From Thinopyrum elongatum (Eukaryota > Streptophyta > Magnoliopsida > Poales > Poaceae), in assembly GCA_011799875.1 (NCBI GenBank), contig CM022297.1:537061711-537125710 (forward strand): a stretch of 64,000 nucleotides of DNA, written 5' to 3'. A program made the position numbers and the translations under genes. Under the pieces are notes generated by a model. It was not told the DNA's origin. It worked only from the letters and a program-made list of their open reading frames with translations, and made no database searches. This document shows, piece after piece, positions 20,864-32,140 of this stretch (positions within the stretch are counted from its first letter, which is position 1; each line of letters begins with the position of its first letter).

Positions 20864-21338
20864 TGTCGGTGTCAAAACTGGCCGATCTCGGGTAGGGGGT
20901 CCCGAACTGTGCGTCTGAGGATCGAAGGTAACAAAGGATAAAGGGAACACGATGTTTACCCAGGTTCGGGCCCTCTTAATGGAGGTAAAACCCTACGTCC
21001 TGCTTGGTTGTATTTCATGAGTATGGGGATTACAAGAGTTGATCTACCTCGAGATCGTAATGGCTAAACCCTAGTTGTCTAGCCTATGAAAATTCTGATA
21101 GCCTCTATGGACTAAGCCCTCCAGTTTATATAGACACCGGAGGGGGCTAGGGTTGCACAGAGTCGGTTTACAGAGGAAGGAAACTATACATCTGGACGCC
21201 AAACTTGCCATCCACGCAAAGGAGAGTCCCACCCGGATACGAGGAAAGGTCTTCTGCCTTGTATGTTCACGACCCATCAGTCCGGCTCATGTTACATAGC
21301 CCGGCCACCCGAGGACCCCTTAATCCTGGACTCCCTCA
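20864..21338 (-). repeat. 5' LTR of element C (right)
   Basis: This 475-bp LTR matches the left copy and has the same ends. The TATA-like box is minus-strand at 21125-21133 and the leader motif is at 20955-21003. Confidence 0.92.
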
Positions 21339-21343
21339 ATACC

Positions 21344-21622
21344 ATCATTGTCATATTATATCATGATTGTTTTGACAAAGTGTTGACATTTGAGATACTT
21401 TATTATTGCTCTTTAGTTGATTATGCCATTGATATGAATGAATATGATTTCTAAGAGTTAGCATGGGCGTGGTTAATTATAGTCTTTGCTGAAAACTTGG
21501 ATGTTGTTTAAATGTATTCATAAGCACAAGAACAAAAAGAGTTTGTAAATTTTTTTCTTTATCATTGTCAGTTTACCAACTAAATTGCTTGAGGACAAGC
21601 AATGCGTTAAGCTTGGGGGAGT
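21344..21622 (+). other. Last internal stretch of element B with polypurine tract
   Basis: This AT-rich sequence resumes element B after element C. It ends in AAGCTTGGGGGAGT immediately before the 3' LTR. Confidence 0.8.
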
Positions 21623-23015
21623 TGATACGTCTCCGTCGTATCTACTTTTCCAAGCACTTTTGCTCTTGTTTTGGACTCTAATTTGCATGATTTGAATGGA
21701 ACTAACCCGGACTGACGCTGTTTTTAGCAGAATTGCCATGGTGTTGTTTTTGTGCAGAAATCAAAGTTCTCAGAATTGAATGAAACTTTTTGGACAATTT
21801 TTATGGAATTAATAAGGAATTATAGAGCAAAAACCTGCTGCAAAGGGGTCCAGGGTGGCCACATGGCACCCCTGTGCCATGTGGGCCCCTGGTAGCTCCC
21901 CTGACCCTACCTCCAGGCCTATAAAATCACATATTCGGAGAAAATAATCAGGGAGGAAGATTTATCGCGTTTCATGAGACGGAGCCGCCGCCACCTCCTG
22001 TTCTTCATCGGGAGGCCAGATCTGGAGCCCGTTTGGGGCTCCAGAGAGGGCGATCTTTGATCTTCGTCATCACAAACCTCTCTTCATCGCCAAATCCATG
22101 ATGCTCCTCACCGGGAGTGAGTAATTCCTTCGTAGGCTCGCTAGTTGGTTTAGGGGTTCGATGAGATCGATCATGTAATCGAGTTAGTTTTGTTAGGGCT
22201 TGATCCCTAGTATCCACTATGTTCTGAGATTGATGTTTCTATGACTTTGCTATGCTTAATGCTTGTCACTAGGGCCGAGTGCCATGATTTCATATCTGAA
22301 CCGTTTATGTATTCACCAATATATTTGTGTTTAATTCTGATCTTGCAAGTTGTATGCACATGCTATGTGTTATGATCTGCATCCCCCAGGGTGACAATAA
22401 CTGGGATTCTTTCTGGTGATTACCGTAGTTTGAGGAGTTCATGTATTCACTATGTGTTAATGCTTTGTTCCGGTTCTCTATTAAAAGGAGGCCTTAATAT
22501 CCCTTAGTTTCCTTATGGACCCCGCTGCCACGGGAGGGTAGGACAAAAGATGTCATGCAAGTTCTTTTCCATAAGCACGTATGACTATTTACGGAATGCA
22601 TGCCTACATTGTATTGACAAACTGGAGCTAGTTCTGTGTCACCCTAGGTTATAAATGCTATATGATCGATATCATCCAACACACCCATCATTACCGATCC
22701 AGTGCCTACGAGTTTTCACATACTGCTACTTACTAAGTTACTACTGTTGCTACTACTATTACACTTGCTACAAATCTGCTACTGTTACCGTTACCGTTAC
22801 TATTGCTACTTTTGTTACTTGCTATCAAACTATCATATTACCTTGCTACTAATCACTTTGCTACAGATATTTAGTCTCCAGGTGTGGTTGAATTGACAAC
22901 TCAACTGCTAATACTTCCAAGTATTCTTTGGCTCCCCTTGTGTCGAATCAATAAATTTGGGCTGAATACTCTACCCTCTAAAACTGTTGCGATCCCCTAA
23001 ACTTGTGGGTTATCA
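21623..23015 (+). repeat. 3' LTR of element B
   Basis: This 1393-bp LTR begins TGATACGTCTCCGTCG and ends TGTGGGTTATCA. Its right half matches 5070-5844 and its left third matches the D LTR at 23526-24094, so B and D belong to one family. Confidence 0.9.
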
Positions 23016-23525
23016 CTAGTCTTGCCTCTAAGACTGGCTCAAGTATTGCATGATGATCCTGTTTTCCTGATCATGGGCATGGCTATGCCGGCAATTTTGA
23101 GGGCACAATGTTGGTAGAACACTTGTGTTGAATCGACCCAAATTGATGTTATGCTATGAATTACATTCGTCACAAGTTAATGGTTAATATCACAGAGATA
23201 GTAAATGTTTGCATAATTCCTTAGACCATGAGATTATCGAGTTCCTTCGTGCTTGCTTCGTGAACTTTGGGGTTTGTTAAACGTCATCCGTAACTGGGTG
23301 GCTATTACGGCGGCTTACGAGTTCACGAAAAAGTATGACAAGAAACGAGATAGCTCAAGATTGGGATTTGCTCCTCCGAAAATGGAGAGATATTCTCGGG
23401 CCCTCTCGGTGTTATGGTATCCATCATCGTCTGGCCAGACACAGTGTGATTTGATCACAGGGATGCCGGAACACGGAAACGAGAAAAGAGAACAAAACCG
23501 GTAACGGGGTAACTAGCATAGTGGA
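23016..23525 (+). mobile_element. Slice of a Copia LTR between elements B and D
   Basis: About 510 bases match the reverse complement of the element G LTR (about 36886 to 36366), for example the 'CATGATGxxCCTGTTTTCCTGATCATGGGCATG' region and 'GGATTTGCTCCTCCGA'. It is an old Copia LTR that received two same-family Gypsy insertions. Confidence 0.8.
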
Positions 23526-24094
23526 TGATATGTCTCCGTCATATCTACTTTTCCAAACACTTTTGCTCTTGTTTTGGACTCTAATTTGCATGATTTGAAT
23601 GGAACTAACCCGGATTGACGTTGTTTTCAGCAGAATTGCCATGGTGTTGTTTTTGTGCAGAAATTAAAGTTCTCAGAATGAGCTGAAACTTTCTGGAGAA
23701 ATTTTATGGAATTAATAAGGAATATTGGAGCAAAGAACTACTATAGAGGGGCACCAGGGTGGCCACATGGCACCTGGGCGCCCCTCCCCCCTGGGTTGCG
23801 CCCCAGTGCCATATGGGCCCCTGGTAGCCCATTTGGCCCAACTCCCAAGCCTATAAAATCACATTATCCCAGAAAAAATCAGGGAGGGAGAATTATCACG
23901 TTTCACGAGACGGAGCCGCCGCCACCTCCTGTTCTTCATCGGGAGGCCAGATTTGGAGCCCGTTTGGGGCTCCGGAGAGGGGGATCTTCGATCTTCGTCA
24001 TCACCAACCTCTCTTCATCACCAATTCCATGATGCTCCCCGCCGGGAGTGAGTAATTCCTTCGTAGGCTCGCTGGTCGGTGATGGGTTGGATGA
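23526..24094 (+). repeat. Partial LTR of a second B-family element (D), cut by the CACTA element
   Basis: It begins TGATATGTCTCCGTCATATC and follows the B LTR closely until GGGTTGGATGA. The CACTA terminus then starts. The rest would lie beyond the CACTA element, outside the window. A solo LTR and a full element cannot be told apart. Confidence 0.82.
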
Positions 24095-24460
24095 CACTAC
24101 TAGGAGAATGCTTATAGGTAGGACACCAGTAGTAGCGCTGGAAAGTAACAAGCGCTGCTGCTAATTAGCAGTAGCACTGGTCTAGGACAGCGCTACAAGT
24201 GACGCCTTATCACTAGCGCTGGAAATGAAAATAGCGCTACTGATAAGTGGGACCCAACGAGCCCACCGACGCTATCGTTAGTAGCAGCGCGGTCCAGAAT
24301 ACAGCGCTACTGCTAAGCTTTTAGCAGTAGCGCTTGTTTTGGCAACATCGATGCTGCTAATGGGCCCCACTTAGTAGTAGCGCTGCTTTCAAAAAGCGCT
24401 GCTACTAAGCACCATAGCAGTAGCGCTTTCACTAATATAGGGCTACTGCTAGGCGTGGCT
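24095..24460 (+). repeat. CACTA left terminus and subterminal repeats
   Basis: After the CACTA end, copies of a motif around AGCAGTAGCGCT / AGCGCTACTGCT occur about a dozen times in both orientations. Such subterminal repeats are the known binding sites of the accessory protein in En/Spm-type elements. Confidence 0.8.
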
Positions 24461-25096
24461 GCCACCTTTTCACCCACCCCTCTTCCCCTCCCCCTTCCTC
24501 CCCTCTCCCCTCCTTTCCCCTCTCCCCTCTCTAAGTTACTTCTCCACCATTATTGCCCTTCTTCCCTCTTCCATCTCTCTCTCTTCTCTCCCCATTAATG
24601 GCCCCCTCCACCATAATTCTCCTCCATAAATGGCCTTTCTTCTCTATCTTCCTCATTTATTTGGCTCTCCCTCCTTCCATACATATACATCTAGATAGCT
24701 TATCTCTCTCCATCTCCATTAGTTAGCTAGAGTCATCTCTCCTCCCAACAACTAGATCTAGCTAGCTATTTAGTCATCCACTTTCGATCCCTATATATAG
24801 GTAGCGAAGGCCTCATCTAACCATGCTCGGTCTCTATTGGGAGATAGGTGAGTAAAAAGTTGTGCATTTCAAGAATGGGAATATGTGTGTTTGAGATATG
24901 GAGGGATTTGTGCGAGTGACATGCCCTCGAGTTGCTTATGTTTTGCCGAATGTCGATTTATTTCCGTTTTGGTGAATTTCGAGCAAACTCGATATGTCCT
25001 ATTTTTAGGCAAGGTCATGCCAAATTTTTATATGACTTTGATGCATGCATGCATTTTGTTTATAACCCTTTTGCTTGTTATACCGTGCAGTCAGTC
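24461..25096 (+). other. Promoter and leader region of the first CACTA gene
   Basis: This is a CT-rich stretch (24470-24620) followed by AT-rich sequence. A ~105-base block at 24935-25042 resembles the leader of the second gene (29776-29888). It has no coding signal of its own. Confidence 0.55.
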
Positions 25097-28042
25097 ATGA
25101 AGGTGAGTGGATGGAAGGTGGAGCAATACTTGCAATCCGCGGTGATGGACATGTATGGAAATAATCGGACTAGGATTAGATGTCCGTGTCCAAGATGCAA
25201 AGAAGGAGTCCTTTTGGACCCTTTTGCTCATGGCAGTTTGAAGGCGCACCTGCTGATGAATGGTTTCATGGATGGCTATACTCGATGGATAAGTGAAGAT
25301 GATGACAAGGACGTCCACATGGCAGGGAATAATGACATGGGGTTAGACAAAGAGATGACCGATTGACATGAAGACGATGGCACCGGACATGGCGGCGGGG
25401 AAGAGACCGGACATGGCCACGGCGGAGATGATTCCGGACAAGGCGAAGAAGAGTCCGGACATGGCGGAGAAGAGGCGGCGGACTACACGCTGCAGTCTTC
25501 GACGCTACTAAGTTCAGTCGTGCAGGACCCTCATGTTCGAGACCTCCTTTGCAAGAGTACGAGTAGCGACAGAGCTGCTTCTAGAGAGGAGGCCAAGCTG
25601 GCACAACTTGAAGTAGACTCGAAGAGTCCATTGTATGACGGTTGCGATCCCGAGGTGACCCGCTTGAGTTTCACGATCGAACTTCTAAAGACGAAGGCCA
25701 AAAACAAATGGACAGACCAAATTCTCGATGAGCATTTGAACTATCTACATAATAAAGTTCTTCCTGCGGGGAACCTGTGTCCTACTAGTGTCGAGGAGGC
25801 CAAGAAAATCATTTGCCCTCTTGATCTGCCGCACATTAGATACCACGCATGCATCAATGATTGCATCATTTATCGGGGGGAGCACGCTGAAAAAATGAGT
25901 TGTCCAGTGTGCAATGCTTCTCGATACAAGAAGGCAGGAAAGAAGGCTCCTCAGAAAGTTGTATGGTACTTTCCGATCACTCCCCGTCTGCAGCGGTATT
26001 TCATAGATCCTAAGGAAGCAAAGCTCATGCGCTGGCACGCGGAGAGGAAGAAGCCCGACGATGGAGATGATCCGAAGCTAAGACACCTCACAGATGCTAG
26101 CCAGTGGAGAGCATTCAACGCCGAATATCCATTTTTTGTAGAAGATGCAAGGAACATCGTGCTTGGCATGAGTACCAATGTCATGAATCCGTTTGGATAC
26201 CAGAACACCAACCACAGCACATGGCCTGTCTTTGTATGGATGTACAACCTCCCCCCATGGAAGTGCATGAAGACAAAGTACATACACATGAGCATGCTGA
26301 TTCAAGGGCCAAAACAACCGGGAAATGATATTAACCAGTATCTGGGGCTACTAAAAGAGGAGCTAGACACGTTATGGAAATCACCGGTTAAGACATGGGA
26401 CACCAGCACAGGAAATTATTTCTATATGAAAGTCGCGCTGATGACGACCATGCACGACTATCTCGGTTACGGGTATGTCTCAGGCCAAGGGTGCCCCGCG
26501 CCAGGAAAGATGAAAAGGGCGCCGGAGCCGCTGCTGAAGGTATGGAAAATGAGGTCTGTTTTCTGGGACTTGGAGTACTGGCCCAATCACGACACACCTC
26601 ATTGCCTTGATTAAATGCATATCATGAAGAATGTCCTCGAGAGCTTGCTTGGCACACTGATGATCATGCCGGAGAAGACCAAGGATGGGCCGAAGGCAAG
26701 GAAAGACTTGGCAGATTTGGAGATCAGGAGAGATCTCCACATGCCGCCCCGTAAAAAGTTGACGGAGGAGACGGAGACGGAGGCGGGGGAAAGGGGCAGA
26801 AAAGTCAACAAGAAGGAGGAGAATTATTGCCCCCCTTCTTGCTTCACCTTAAGTGCAAAGGAGATCGATCAATTCATCAAGTGCCTTACAGGAATCAAAG
26901 TCAGTTCCGGTTACTGTGGGAAGATAAGTAGATTTCTAGATACCAAGAAGAAAAGGTTCAGCGGATGAAGTCTCATGACTATCACGTGATGATGACGCAG
27001 ATACTCTTGGTTGCCATTAGAGGGATAATGGACAAGCACGTCCGTGACACGCTTACCGGTCTCTGCAACTTCTTCGACGTTATCTCTTGAAAGTCCATCA
27101 GTGTGAAGAAGCTCCGAAGGTTACAGGAAGAGATCTTTGTCATACTATGTGAGCTGGAGATGTACTTCCCGCCCGCATTCTTTGACATCATGGTGCATCT
27201 GTGTGTCCACATCGTGGATGACATCATCGACCTCGGGCCGACATTCCTTCATAGCATGATGCCGTTCGGGAGGATGAATGGCGTCATCAAAGGATTCGTT
27301 CGTAACATGTCCCTTCTCGATGGGAGCATCGTCCAGGGGTATCTGACGCAAGAGTGCATCTCCTTTTGCGAGAATTATATAGGCGTCGGAGACCCTATTG
27401 TTGGTTTGCCCGTCAAGAAGCACCATGGGAGGCTCGGAGGAGAAGGTCACAACAATGGCCGGAGGGAATTGCACGTGGACTACTCGGAACTCAGGGGTGA
27501 TGATTGAGTGCGTGACCGACGCCAACGGCACAACTGAAAGATTCTACGAAAGGGTCGAAGAGATCTGGGAGCTTGACTACGCTAAAATGCACGATGCGAC
27601 GATGTTCGGTGTCAGATGGGCTAAGGATGTCATAAGAGAAAACAAGTATTTCACTACCATGTCTATACCCGACATGAAGAGCGCTACCGTGAACGTTAAC
27701 ATCATCCCCAAAACTGAGCCATGGGTACACGCTAAGCACGTGACACAATGCTTCTTCATAACCGACCCGACCAATCCTAGCCGTGTTGTCGTGAGGAGAG
27801 GCAAAAGCAGCATTGTCGAAATGGATGGAGTTGCCAACGAGGAAGACTACGACCAATACGGCAACCCGATGAGGGAAGATGATGATGAAGATGAAGCATA
27901 TGTGAAAAGAAGAATCAAGACTTCATTACCTAAGAAAGATCGTACTCCATGGTGCCGGAAAAGTCACAACGAGGGGCTCAATTATTCGACAACGAACAAG
28001 AAAGGGAAGAAGCTCAATGTGAAACGTCATCGACGCAGCTGA
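25097..28042 (+). pseudogene. TNP2-type CACTA transposase
   Basis: TNP2/TNPD-type transposase would cut and join the element's ends. The start at 25097 opens MKVSGWKVEQYLQSAVMDMY. A Transpos_assoc-like zinc segment (IRCPCPRCKEGVLLDP) comes first. The Transposase_21 region follows from about 25700, with LPHIRYHACINDCIIYRGEH, EKMSCPVCNASRYKK and WYFPITPRLQRYFIDPKEAK. A DUF4218-like block (LHSMMPFGRMNGVIKGFVRN) and a DUF4216-like C-terminus (FGVRWAKDVIRENKYFTTMS) come last. Stops at 25364-25366, 26612-26614 and 27088-27090 plus frame changes near 26966 and 27400-27500 break it. The frame change near 27450 could be an intron. Domain order is as in intact family members. Confidence 0.85.
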
Positions 28043-28351
28043 GAAACCATCATTTATATATATGTATCTATTTTGTGTACGCACTTAAGTAACCATTATC
28101 GGTCAAATGATGTATACATCGTATCCCCTTCAATTACCACCACATGCATGGTTCCGGTGATATTCGCGCAGTGTGGGAGGGAGACGTTCTCGACTGCGTG
28201 CGAGGCCATCAGGAGAAAAACAAAAAACAAAAACAAAAGGGAGAAAGCAATACAAAAGAAAAAGAAAAGTAAACAGAAAAGGAAAGGAAAATAATAAAAA
28301 GAAAAGAAAACTAAAAACTAGAAAAGGAAAATAATAAAAAGAAAAGGAAAC
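28043..28351. other. Intergenic stretch after the transposase gene
   Basis: This holds the presumed 3' UTR and then a purine-rich run of GAAAAGGAAAATAATAAAAA-type repeats from about 28210 to 28350. No gene is seen. Confidence 0.6.
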
Positions 28352-28560
28352 TAGCAGTAGCGCTGGATTAGGACCCAGCGCTATAGGAAAGTTAGCCATA
28401 GCACTGGATCCGAATCCAGCGCTACTGCTATGTGTATTTTAGAATTAAAAAACTAAAAATTGGAATAGTTAGCAGTAGCGTTGGATTAGGACCCAGCACT
28501 ATAGCTAACTTAGCAGTAGCGCTGGGTCCTAATCCAGCACTACTGCTATGTTTAGTTAAC
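28352..28560. repeat. Internal cluster of subterminal-type repeats in the CACTA element
   Basis: Five or more copies of TAGCAGTAGCGCTGGATTAG and its inverse lie between the two CACTA genes, about 4.2 kb from the left end. They match the motif at 24095-24460. Confidence 0.75.
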
Positions 28561-28902
28561 CGCCGCGCGCGGGCTCAAAATTTGGCCAAGTACCTTTCCC
28601 CCCCTCGATCTCCACCTCTCTCCCCACTCTGTCACCGCCCCTACCCGTCGCCGTCCCTGCCCACCATCGCCCCTGCCCGCCGTCGACCTCGACGCCGACC
28701 GTCACCCGAGCCCTCCCTCGACCTCACCATCGCCGCGTGGGCCCGCCCTCGACCTCGCCGCCACCACCCTCTTCCCTGCCATCGACCTCGCCGCCACCGC
28801 CCTCGACCTCGCCGCCGCCCGGTAAGCCTCTCCCTCTCCTCTCCCCTGCCCTCCTCTCTCTCTCTCTCTCTCTCTCTGCTCTCTGCTCTCTCTTTGTAAC
28901 AT

Positions 28903-28985
28903 GAACCCTAGCTAGGAGTTGGATGTATGAACCCTAGCTAGGAGTTGGATGTATGAACCCTAGGAGTTGGATGTATGAAACCTAG
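28903..28985. repeat. Short tandem repeat, ~27-bp unit
   Basis: The unit GAACCCTAGCTAGGAGTTGG plus ATGTAT occurs two full times and once shortened, then decays into the AT-rich array. Confidence 0.8.
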
Positions 28986-29787
28986 ACAGTAGGGATATTT
29001 TTAGGACAGTAGGAATTTTTGTAGCATTTAGGAAAAAAATAGCAATTTTTTTAGGAAATTAGCTATACTGTGATGAACCCTAGTGTTTAGGGCAGTAGCA
29101 AATTTGTTTAGGAAATTAGCTAGGGCAATTTTTGTAGGTATATAAATTAGCTATAAATAAAAAACAGTAGCAAATTTAGCTAAATTAGCAAATTTGTTTA
29201 GGGCAGTAGCAAATTTAGTTTAGGGCAATTTAGTTTAGGGTATATAAAATAGCTATAAATAAAAAACTGTAGCAAATTTTTTTTAGCTGTAAATAAAAAA
29301 TAGTAGCATTTTTTTTAGGAAATTAGCTAGGGTAATTTTTGTAGGTATATAATTAGCTATAATAAAAAAACAGTAGCAAATTTAGCTAAATTAGTAAATT
29401 TGTTTTGGGCAGTAGCAAATTTCGTTTAGGGCATTTTTGGTGTAGAGTATATAAGATAGCTATAATAAAAAATAGTAAGCAAATTTTTTTAGTTGTAAAT
29501 AAAAAATAGTAGCAAATTTTTTTAGGAAATTAGCTAGGGCAATTTTTGTAGGTATATAAATTAGCTATAAATAAAAAACAGTAGCAAATATGTTTAGTGT
29601 GGTCATTTTGCAAAGGTTTTGGTTTTTGAAAAGACCACTAGCTAATTTGCAATGTTTAGTGAGGTTATTTCACTGTGTGCTCCTGTGATGCTCATATGTC
29701 ATTGATGTTATATAGATTTCATTGATGTTATATGATTTTGCAATGTTGGTTGAATGTCAAAAAATATCCGAGTGGCCTATGTTTTGC

Positions 29788-29955
29788 CGGAATGTTGATT
29801 CATTTCCGTTCCGGCAAATTTCTGGCGCTCCATATGTCCACTTTTTAGCAAAGGTCATGCAGAAAATTTCCGTGCTTTTCGGCATGACTTGTGCTAGAAA
29901 CTATGACATATGGAGTGCCCGGGATTTGCCGGAAGGGGAATGAATCAACATTCCG
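29788..29955. repeat. Imperfect 51-bp inverted repeat with 66-bp loop
   Basis: The left arm (29788-29838) contains CGGAATGTTGATTCATT and GCTCCATATGTC. The right arm (29905-29955) holds their reverse complements. Pairing is about 85 percent by eye. It lies 64 bases before the ATG of the second CACTA gene. Confidence 0.8.
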
Positions 29956-30018
29956 ACCAAATATAGGCCCCTTTTTCTCTTCATTATATCTTTTATTTAC
30001 ATTTGTTGAATAGGAAAC

Positions 30019-31205
30019 ATGTCTAGCCATGCCAAAGCCGAGGGTTCTGGTCGCCTCGAAGAAGACCCCGTCGAGGCAGCAAATCATTTTTTCGATTACC
30101 TGGACGAACGCCAGTTGCGGCTGTAGGGTGGCGGCAAGGGCACCAACCCCGACACCGATGCCGACATCGGCACCGACACTGGCACCAGCACCGACACCAC
30201 CCCCAAGACCGGCAACGATGCTGTTGTAGCTGGTAAAGCACCGAAGCGGAAGAGGACACGAAAACCAAACGAGCTCGGCATCGGACAAACTATGGTCACG
30301 GCGATGCACCCCACGAAATTAGAGCCAACGGCGCCGGAGGAAGCGCACGCGTGCTACGGCAACCAACTAGGATGCATCCTCAGGGAAACCGCCAACATCA
30401 ACGACAAGAAGTTAAAGAAGATACCACATATGGAGCACATGCTCCTAAAGAAGTTGCACAATAGGTTCCTGTTCCCCGGCCGGGAGGAAAGCAAACATCC
30501 GTGGGACGACGAAGCCATGACAAAGATAAACATCAAGGCGATGGTGACGTTCACCAACGACTTGTCCGCCTGGAAAGTTAGGGTGAAATAAGCGATTGTG
30601 AAGAATGAACCATGGTCCGAGATTCATGCTGACAATTTGACACTAACGGAAGAGGACTTCAAAAAATTCAAGGATACCTGCGCTAAAGAAGAAGTCAAGC
30701 AAAGGTCGGAGAAAATGAAGGCGCTCTAGGCCAGGAACACGCCTCCCCACCGCCTCGGAAGCCGTGGTTATGAGGGGAAGAGGCACGTATGGGCCAAGGA
30801 GGACGCCGAACGTGAAAGTCACGGAATCCCAGACCCCTTGGTGGAGTTCACCGACCCGCAGCAGCGTGACTGGATCAGGGCCCGATACAAGTGATACAGC
30901 GTCAATAAGATCTTTTACACGGACCCGAACATGAGGGAGTTCATGAGACTTCTGGAAATTGTTATATTACCACCTTATTATATTAGCTTCCAATCAATTC
31001 GACTACAAGTTTTGTCACATTTGTAAACCATCCACATTCCTTTTGCAGAAAGAGCAGCACCAAAAGGCAGCCAAAAGCGTCGAGTCATCACAGTCGTCGG
31101 CGAGGCCCAAGTGGGACACCCCTTTCAACCGGGCCCTGAACATACTGAAAAAAGGCCCCAAAGGACAAACCACCATTGTATGGACGTGTGCACGGTGTCG
31201 GAGAT
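30019..31205 (+). pseudogene. Second CACTA gene (Transposase_24-like), part left of element F
   Basis: This is the accessory protein gene of the CACTA element, of the type that binds subterminal repeats. The ATG at 30019 opens MSSHAKAEGSGRLEEDPVEA. Thr/Asp-rich repeats come next, then a basic patch (GKAPKRKRTRKPNELGIGQT). The family core has LKKLHNRFLFPGREESKHPW and HRLGSRGYEGKRHVWAKEDA. Stops lie at 30124-30126, 30589-30591, 30727-30729 and 30892-30894. A likely intron runs from about 30959 to 31048 and ends CTTTTGCAG. The next exon, in another frame, reaches the conserved GRVHGVGD motif, where element F is inserted. Confidence 0.75.
31201..31205. other. Target site duplication of element F, left copy (GAGAT)
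   Basis: GAGAT precedes the LTR here and is repeated at 56984-56988, directly after the other LTR. Confidence 0.9.
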
Positions 31206-32140
31206 TGTCGTGGTCGAACACGGTCACCTATGGGACCTCACGGTACCTTTGTGGTTCGGTGCGGGGGATGTCACATTGCACAAGGAGCAGAAACCATGGA
31301 GCGATGCAACGGCGATGACACGGGCGATCTTTACCCAGGTTCGGGCCACTGTGAAGCATAAAACCCTACTCCTGCTTTGGTGGATTGAGTGGAAGAGTGG
31401 CCAAGAGTGCTGGCGCAAGTCCCCGGCAAGGCTGCCTTGGGAGTGCAGCCCCGCACGTACAAGTGTGTGAGTGGTCGAAGTGGCCGAATCCTTTCCTAGG
31501 TCGCCTTGGACCTCCTTTTATAGTTCAAGGGGTGACCACAATGGCAAAACAGTCATTATTTAGTGACTAGATAGCGAACAGTGCTATCATACCTAACTCT
31601 GGTAGTTAGGACAAAGTGCATTTAATGCACTGCTAGGTGTCCTGCTGTGGTGAAGCCCGGCAAGCCTGCCGCACCACCTCAGCCAGCTTTTGCTTACTGC
31701 CTTGACATGCCTCTGGATGGGTGTCAAGAGGACATGATCTGTCTCCCATCTGGCTGCCACGCGGCCCATGGCAACCACTTAATCACTTGGAGGCTTGACA
31801 CCGCTCTGAAAAGTGACCGCTGTCATCGTTGGGTGGAGCGGTGGAGCGGCGGTGCCTTGGCGGGGATCTTGGGTTGAACTGCCCCGGCAAGCCTGCCAGA
31901 GCTCGTCTTGTACTTGCCCCAGGGGGGTGGCCTCGACCTGACCAGGCTCTCCTGCCCGGCAAGGGAGACCTTTCCCTGAGTCCTCTTCTTGGTCTTGGCA
32001 ATCTTGATGTGCTCCTTGATCTGCAGAAGAGTGGCTCTTCTGGCTTGGCCTTGGTACGTGGAGTACTGTCGGGGCCGAAGTCTCTGGTTTCTTCTGTGCA
32101 TAAGTCTGGTCAACAAATGCAGGTGTTTGTTGCACCGACA
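31206..32140 (-). repeat. 3' LTR of element F (left)
   Basis: This 935-bp LTR starts TGTCGTGGTCGAACACGG and ends TTGCACCGACA. The minus-strand TATA-like box is at 31514-31523 and the shared leader motif at 31330-31375. It matches 56050-56983. Confidence 0.92.

Larger units (their letters stand above)
11976..21338 (-). mobile_element. Ty3/Gypsy element C, gag-protease only, with antisense gene
   Basis: This is a complete minus-oriented LTR retrotransposon of 9363 bp flanked by exact ATACC duplications (11971-11975 and 21339-21343). The 5' LTR is on the right (20864-21338), with the primer site beside it, and the 3' LTR is on the left (11976-12449). The minus strand encodes gag and protease (20816-17437). 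Where RT, RNase H and integrase would follow there is only a spacer and a plus-strand intron-bearing gene (13004-16148). I counted about 17 differences between the LTRs (roughly 3.7 percent). It is a non-autonomous element whose gag-protease resembles that of the Tat-like element F. Confidence 0.9.
5070..23015 (+). mobile_element. Athila-like Ty3/Gypsy element B, no RT/integrase (hosts A and C)
   Basis: This LTR retrotransposon runs left to right. It has the second half of a 5' LTR (5070-5844), a tRNA-Asp-type primer site, gag-protease, an extra ORF, a long non-coding tail, a polypurine tract (21612-21622) and a full 3' LTR (21623-23015). Element C interrupts the tail between 11976 and 21338. 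No reverse transcriptase, RNase H or integrase motif occurs in B. The extra ORF and the AAGCTTGGGGGAG tract recall Athila-lineage wheat elements such as Sabrina or WHAM. That name is from memory and unverified. Mobility would have needed polymerase supplied by other copies. Confidence 0.75.
28561..30018 (+). other. Upstream region of the second CACTA gene
   Basis: This non-coding stretch begins with GC-rich CGCC repeats (28600-28820) and a (CT)n microsatellite (28856-28880). Three ~27-bp repeats follow at 28903-28985, then a degenerate AT-rich array built on GTAGCAAATTT (29000-29620). A 51-bp inverted repeat lies at 29788-29955. Confidence 0.6.

Noticed and set aside
23253..23504. 83-codon frame in the Copia LTR slice
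   Set aside because: The sequence is LTR, matched by both LTRs of element G, where no coding is expected.
28432..28899. 155-codon Pro/Arg-rich frame in the CACTA upstream region
   Set aside because: It is generated by CGCC and CT repeats and has no domain.
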